A stretch of DNA of 64,000 nt from positions 12,606,001-12,670,000 of the forward strand of contig NC_135558.1 of NCBI RefSeq assembly GCF_964340395.1. The letters are read 5' to 3'. A program made the position numbers and the translations under genes. The notes beneath the pieces are model-generated. The model saw only the letters and a program-made list of their open reading frames with translations, was not told where the DNA came from and made no database searches. Position 1 is the first letter of the stretch. Each line of letters opens with the position of its first letter. This document shows, piece after piece, positions 58,503 to 64,000 of the stretch. Source of the stretch: Glandiceps talaboti (Eukaryota > Hemichordata > Enteropneusta > Spengelidae).

Positions 58503-61500
58503 TCAATTCCACCGGCTCTTACTTAAATTTCCATTCTCGGTTAATTGTGTTTCAAGATGACCCTGTTGACAAAAAAACAAGTCAGCTATTAGTCCTAACT
58601 CATGTGAAATGCCAGGAAATTATGTTTGAAACAATCAGCTAGTAGTCCCAACTGATGTGAAACACCAGGAAGTTATTTTTACAGTCAGCTATTAGTCCTA
58701 ACACATGTGCATATTCATTCTCAAATGTTACACAAAACATAAACTGTGAAAAGAACTGAATGATATTCAATACTGGCACATTAAATTATTCAACTTGTTC
58801 AACAATTGATGTTAGAATTATGTTCTATAACATTTAAGAATCATTTATATATCCTTTCTTGAAACAAGTTGGCATCTTCTGACTTTCTTGTGGTTAAATC
58901 CAGAAAAACCACAAATCTCCGAGCTGTGTTGACTCAAAAATAAAAGGTTCCTCAAAATGTAAATGTTATTCAGGCACATGATATATCTACACTATTCCTA
59001 TATATTCTTATGACTGATTTGAACTGTTGTAAGAATTTGATAGTGTTTAGAAGTCGCCAACAAATGTTACCTTGACGGCAGCACCAACATTACTGAGATC
59101 CAACAGAAATGTGTCATGCCCAAATATGGAATTAATCTCATAATAGGTCACAGCATCATTACCTGCCATGGAAACAGAAATACATAGCCTATTCATTTGA
59201 AAGAATATTTCGTAACTGAGTACAATATTTAGATAGAATGTAATGACAGCAAATTAAAAATAAAATTAGTAACTCATTACCAAATAAAGAGACAATATGA
59301 ATAAGAAATAGGTAGTTGATTTGGATTCTAAATTTATAAAGCAACTCTCTTTATTACTTGAAAAAACAATCTACAGCATCGTCCATGTTCGTAATTCAAA
59401 AAATTGCAAAATGCCAAAACATGTGTCAAACGCTGTTATTATACATATAATAACATACATTCTTAATATATTTTGTAATTCATGAGTTACAATAAGGGAC
59501 TTAGTATGTGTTGTTTAAAAATTATTTTTTCCAAGTAGCAAAACATTGTTTCATCCTAAATAAATATAATGTACCCATTTGTCATCCTTATGGCCACTTG
59601 AAGAATAAATTACTTACAACTAAATTTTTCCATGCTAATAGAACTTTTCAGACACACTTGTAAATTTAAAAGATGATTCTTGAAGTAAAACACAAAAATG
59701 ATTTACTTTCAGACATCATACCTGCTATGACCATAGTTTTGGTAAGGTCTAGGAACCCAGTAACAGAAAGAAGAAAATGTACAGTTTCCCATAAATTGTA
59801 CATGTACAGTATTTGGTGGGAACGCTGGTAAAATGACTGAGAAACTCAAGTACCTTTTACCATGCTTTGCAAAAACATGACAGTAAGGTAACCAAGACTG
59901 TTAATGGCTCACTTTAAATATTTCAATTTTACAGGTAATTCTGTTTTAACATATTTTTCTACAAACCATGATGATCAATCTGTACCTTGGTAATCATCGA
60001 CTTACCTGCTTTCTGAAGTAACTCAGATAACTCTCTTTGTTGCCACACTGGAAATAAAATATCTGTCTGAACGCCTAGAACCATAACTGGACACACTATC
60101 CTGGAAAGTCCATCAGTTAGGGAATCGAAACCTTCTCCAATATCAAACATATCCATTGCCTATGTACACAAGAAATGATATAACAACAAATTGTGATATT
60201 TGAAACACAACAAAAAGTTTTATTTTGTGGCATAAACATAATCATTAGAAGTAATATGATAATGTTAAGTTTTTATATACAACCTGCAAAGAAACAAACA
60301 AACAAAAAAAACCACTGTACACTTGCTGGTTTTAGTTGGAATGTGACAAATTAGGTTCATGCATACATATATAATGTGGTAGGTGCTTGTAACTTATTTA
60401 ATATTTATCGTTTCTTTTTCCGATAGAATGCCTTTTTAAAATACCTTCCTTACCTTGGAAATATAGAGTAATGAGTTGGGGTCATATTTAACAGCAAAAC
60501 TTTCTCCTTGATAGTCTAAGTAACTCTCAATCCTAAAATACGGACACAGGCTAGGCTTTTCATTCTCACTGATTTTCTTCCTTCCAAATCTGTGTCCCCA
60601 CTCTGGCCCACTTCTGTAGTTTATCGTCGCAATTTCTCTGAAAGACAAATTATGCATGCACATCAAATATGTCAATGATTATTTTGGCTTTGGGAGAATT
60701 TCTCATTGCCAGTAAATTACACACTGAACATTCAATGGATAGGTTTGAAGCCCAATTTAGATTAAGGCCAAATATATCATTTTAAAATTAAAATGCATAA
60801 TTATACAAGATAGACACCCTAAATATGTTTTTGACCATTTACATAGAAACATCGACGATGGAACAAATAAAAAATTATGCTATTTCACTTTTGCAAACAT
60901 ATCCACCTTTCATTAAAGCATTTAACAAGGATATGATGAAGTTATCACTCTGTGCATTATTTTTAATCCAGAGGTAAACTGAATGCCTTCCACAGAGATA
61001 AATCACAAACTTTTCAATTGGTGTACATTATCAGAATGTGAATTTTTTTGTCTTAGAATTTGCTGTTCATATCTTTTACACACACACACAAGTGTCTATG
61101 AGGATTTGGTCAAAGGTTTCATAGATTTTTAAGTTCATAGTCGTTGTACCATAATTTTAAATGCTATGAGCTTGGCATTCATAACACATCGATATTGCAA
61201 ATATTATCATCAGACTGGTATAGGGTATGAAATTTAGATGGATCAATACCATGAATTTAACAGAAGTTAAACACTGTGCAATGATACCTCAGATACAACA
61301 GAAAGGATGTATCCAAAGTGGAAACTGGTCATTTTGTCACAAACATCCTCCAGTTTAATAGTTTATCTGCATGAATAAGTCTATGGCTTACCTTGCCAGT
61401 TTCATTCCCATTTTGGGATAAGTTTTTCCATAGTAATGACCTTTATTCCAGTTGGGATCTGTCATAATACAACGTCTCTGTAAATATCGTTGAGCTATTG

Positions 61501-63707
61501 AAGATGGATGGGATTGTGCACATGCAGATATCGATGTCACCCTGAAAAAAAAGGAAACTTTTTTAGAAAAGAGTTCTTTTTCTATTAAATTTTAATTATC
61601 CGTAACAAACCTAATTCCAATTATAGGAACATCTTCATTTTAAAGCTGGTGGAAGGGAAAGATTTAGTTGGGAGGGGTGAGAGGTTTGGCTCTGTACAGA
61701 ACTTAAACATCCCATCAACACAAGGCCATTGGGGAAAAAATTAAACGGATTAATCCAAAGTAATCATGTTATGTCATCATTTCATGATGTTTTTATTGTA
61801 ATTGAGCAAATATTTCCAATGCAATGTACATAATAATGTAATTGCACGTTTTTTCAAAAAACTTTTCAGAATTACTGCCTCGATCTACCCAGTTGGAGGT
61901 AATATCGCATTCCAAACTAAATCAATATATTACTAATTGCCATTTCATAAAGGAGCACGAACTGAGTTTGCCTGTTTTTGGTGTAATTTTTCCTGCACAT
62001 TTAAAAGGTATACTCGCAGTATTTTACCTGAAGCATATATATTTATAAGCCATCAATGATCAACTGACTGAACTCAAACGTGGTATAAGATATGACATAA
62101 ATAATCTGATCACATGATTTATTTTACATATAAAAAAAAATGCTGAAAAAATCCCTACTTTGCGAGTTACTATTCTAACACTGCCAGAGGCAAAATTTGA
62201 CACATGATACTAGAATAGTTTAATCAAGGTTTTATGCAAGTATTTCAATGAAAGTGTGTGCCACTTTTAATAATTCACCTTAGTGTTTATCTAACTTTTA
62301 ATTGTTCAAGTTTTGAATGAGAAAAACATGACTCAACATCTGCCAGAAAACACATGATAAGAAGAGAAGATTTATAATCACCTTTTGACTCTGTCTGGAT
62401 GAACAGCAGCTGCTAACAGTGATGACATACCTCCCAGGGATGAACCAACTGATGCATGTAGCTTAAAAACAAGAAAAAAGTCAAGATTTATTTTACGACC
62501 TTAACATTTGCAACTTTGCATATTTGCATCAGATGCCACTAGAATTTGTAATCTCACTAATGAGATTTTCTAAATACATTTTCTTCTTTCTTTCTTTGTT
62601 CATTTAACATCATATCAACAGCACCATATGGCTGTCGCTTATGGATGCTTTAATACAACAACTTGTGTATGACACAAACTACAGCAAATCCACCATTAGT
62701 CAAAATTACATTTTTGATTGTATCACAAGTCAACATTAGTAGCTGTCCTAGTTTAGCTGGTAAACCTTCAGAGAAGTCTATTAATTGTACAAGAGGCCAT
62801 AGGTCACAAAGTGCTAAAAGCACTCTCAAGGGCTCAATGGACTTCATCACTTTATCATACTTACACATGCTGTCATCTTCAGCTTTTGGTTGGCAACCTT
62901 CGGAGCTCAAATCCAATTCTTACTACAAGGCTATATAGCTGCCATTGACCGATAAAGACCTTATTAATGCCAAGGTTTTCAACAAAAGGATCTTAAATGT
63001 AGGCTGAAGTAATCGAATAAAAGGAATTGTACATTAAAGATTATACTTTCCCATACCTTGTCAATGCCGAGGTAATCCAACAAAAGGAACTGTACATTTA
63101 CCATATCCTCAACGGTGATTATTGGAAAAGTTGTTCCATATTCCTTGTTTGTTACTGGGTTGATGGAAGATGGACCCCTGCATTACATAGATGGAGATTT
63201 TTGATTATTCAAAGGAAGCAATTTATATGTAAATAGATCTTGACTTGTCAAGGAATTGGTCATAATTTCCATTGCATATTGAAGCTCACCCCTTTCAGTT
63301 GTAAGGTGGCAGTATGTTGAACTAACTACAGGTACTTAAGCTCCAACACATCTATATGTGATATAATATGTATTTAAATTGCAAAACTGTATATTTCGCA
63401 GGTAAATGTGTTGTGTATGTTTTCACTGCTATGTGTATTTGGCTTTCATGTACTATTAAAATTAATACAAAGAAAAGTATCTTTGGACTTCGATCATCAC
63501 TTGGACCAAAATAATTGTGTCAAAACTAAAGGTTGCTGGTATCGGTATATGATCTAGTTTGGACTCAATATCATCATTAATCAATAATGCTTACGTGGTG
63601 CCATAGCAACCACCCAGATTGTTTGTGCATATAACAAAGAAGTGATCAGTGTCAACTGCACAGCCAGGACCAATAAACTTCTCCCACCAGCCTGGACTGG
63701 TATTATC
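58503..63707 (-). CDS. Homoserine/serine O-acetyltransferase-like alpha/beta hydrolase (MetX fold), 5' end beyond window
   Basis: Eight exons in transcript order: 63707-63595, 63177-63057, 62461-62382, 61541-61392, 60637-60454, 60159-60006, 59162-59071, 58562-58503. All are GT-AG with matching phases, 317 codons plus TGA. Motifs in family order: [17 protein letters not shown] and [27 protein letters not shown]; the nucleophile elbow [12 protein letters not shown] (Ser86 of the visible part); [57 protein letters not shown]; Asp249 in GVQTDILFP; His283 in FGHDTFLLD. The Ser-Asp-His triad is complete. The family moves an acetyl (or succinyl) group from acyl-CoA to the hydroxyl of homoserine or serine in bacterial and fungal Met/Cys synthesis. 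About 80-100 N-terminal residues are missing because the gene runs off the right edge. Substrate cannot be decided from motifs alone. Confidence 0.9.
59330..59605. mobile_element. Diverged foldback family E copy in an intron of the MetX-like gene
   Basis: TAAATTTATAAAGCAACT at the left and TAAATATAATGTACCCATT ... CTTATGGCCACTTG at the right mirror the termini of other family E copies; the interior GTAATTCATGAGTTACAA is also shared. Confidence 0.4.
61949..62270. mobile_element. TIR element family F, copy 2
   Basis: Starts AAAGGAGCACGAACTGAGTT, ends GTGTGCCACTTTTAA; the interior CTATTCTAACACTGCCAGA matches copy 1. The right terminus is more eroded. Lies in an intron of the MetX-like gene. Confidence 0.65.
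62480..63040 (-). other. Intron of the MetX-like gene
   Basis: Two overlapping open frames (62650-62938, both strands) have no splice or motif support and lie between well-defined exons; nothing else is recognised. Confidence 0.4.
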
Positions 63708-63806
63708 CTGTTAACATAACCATAACAAATAAAAAACTTTTTAATAGATGCAAATCAAGTGTATAACATACATTATACCACACACAACCAAAGTTGAACA
63801 GAAACT

Positions 63807-64000
63807 ATGGAATTATACCCTGGTCATTCTAAGCCATGACAACAAGGGTCTATGTCACAACAATGTGTGTCTATGTCATTCATTCTGTTGTGTTCAAAAC
63901 ATTCAAAATTGTCATTATTTTCCCCGATATTTGTTTGATATTACTGGCGATGGTATAATTATATTATTCTCCAATATTTCTCTTTATTCAGCCAGAAATT
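63807..64000 (+). mobile_element. Dispersed foldback element family A, copy 3 (truncated by window edge)
   Basis: Starts ATGGAATTATACCCTGGTC, continues GTCTATGTCAT, GTGTTCAAAA, TTTCCCCGATATTTG, TTTGATATTAC and CTCCAATATTTCTC to TTCAGCCAGAAATT, matching the reverse complement of 23752-24038 along its full length. Confidence 0.7.

Noticed and set aside
62650-62938. Overlapping ORFs on both strands inside the MetX-like gene
   Set aside because: They lie in an intron between securely phased exons and have no family motifs.

Overview
This is a gene-sparse, AT-rich stretch of an animal genome. The genes have many small exons with GT-AG introns, and the introns are large. Minisatellites, microsatellites and non-autonomous DNA transposons are dense. 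Five genes are supported. XPR1 and DR1 orthologues, long introns and an animal MetX-fold acyltransferase together suggest a marine invertebrate, perhaps a non-vertebrate deuterostome such as a hemichordate, lancelet or echinoderm. That placement is inference; species cannot be read from the sequence.

Layout. (1) 547-1501 (+): last two coding exons of a gene entering from the left; the product ends in a basic coiled coil I do not recognise. (2) 1502-7380: 3'UTR/intergenic DNA with a 60-bp minisatellite, a foldback element, a CA-rich G-poor degenerate tandem block and a CA/CT microsatellite. (3) 7550-34411 (+): complete XPR1, 15 coding exons, 683 residues, read by hand with every junction in phase. 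Seven or more of its introns carry private tandem repeats, including a ~2.9-kb array of about 84 copies of a 34-bp unit starting ~30 bp after the exon 6 donor. (4) 34412-41415: long XPR1 3' region converging on the next gene. (5) 41416-44997 (-): a 317-residue protein with a C-terminal hydrophobic segment, not recognised. (6) 45000-47700: repeat-rich spacer with a striking 36-bp palindrome between 8-bp direct repeats. (7) 47999-50862 (+): DR1/NC2-beta, three coding exons, 175 residues. (8) 50863-58500: DR1 3' region and repeats. (9) 58503-63707 (-): a homoserine/serine O-acetyltransferase-like alpha/beta hydrolase with Ser-Asp-His triad; its 5' exons lie beyond the right edge.

The genes do not form a functional cluster: phosphate export (XPR1), general transcription repression (DR1), an acyl-CoA-dependent amino-acid O-acyltransferase candidate, and two unassigned proteins. 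The most distinctive material is the non-coding layer: at least eight dispersed foldback or terminal-inverted-repeat families, several with readable target-site duplications, plus homopolymer C tracts that all lie on the sense strand of the local gene.
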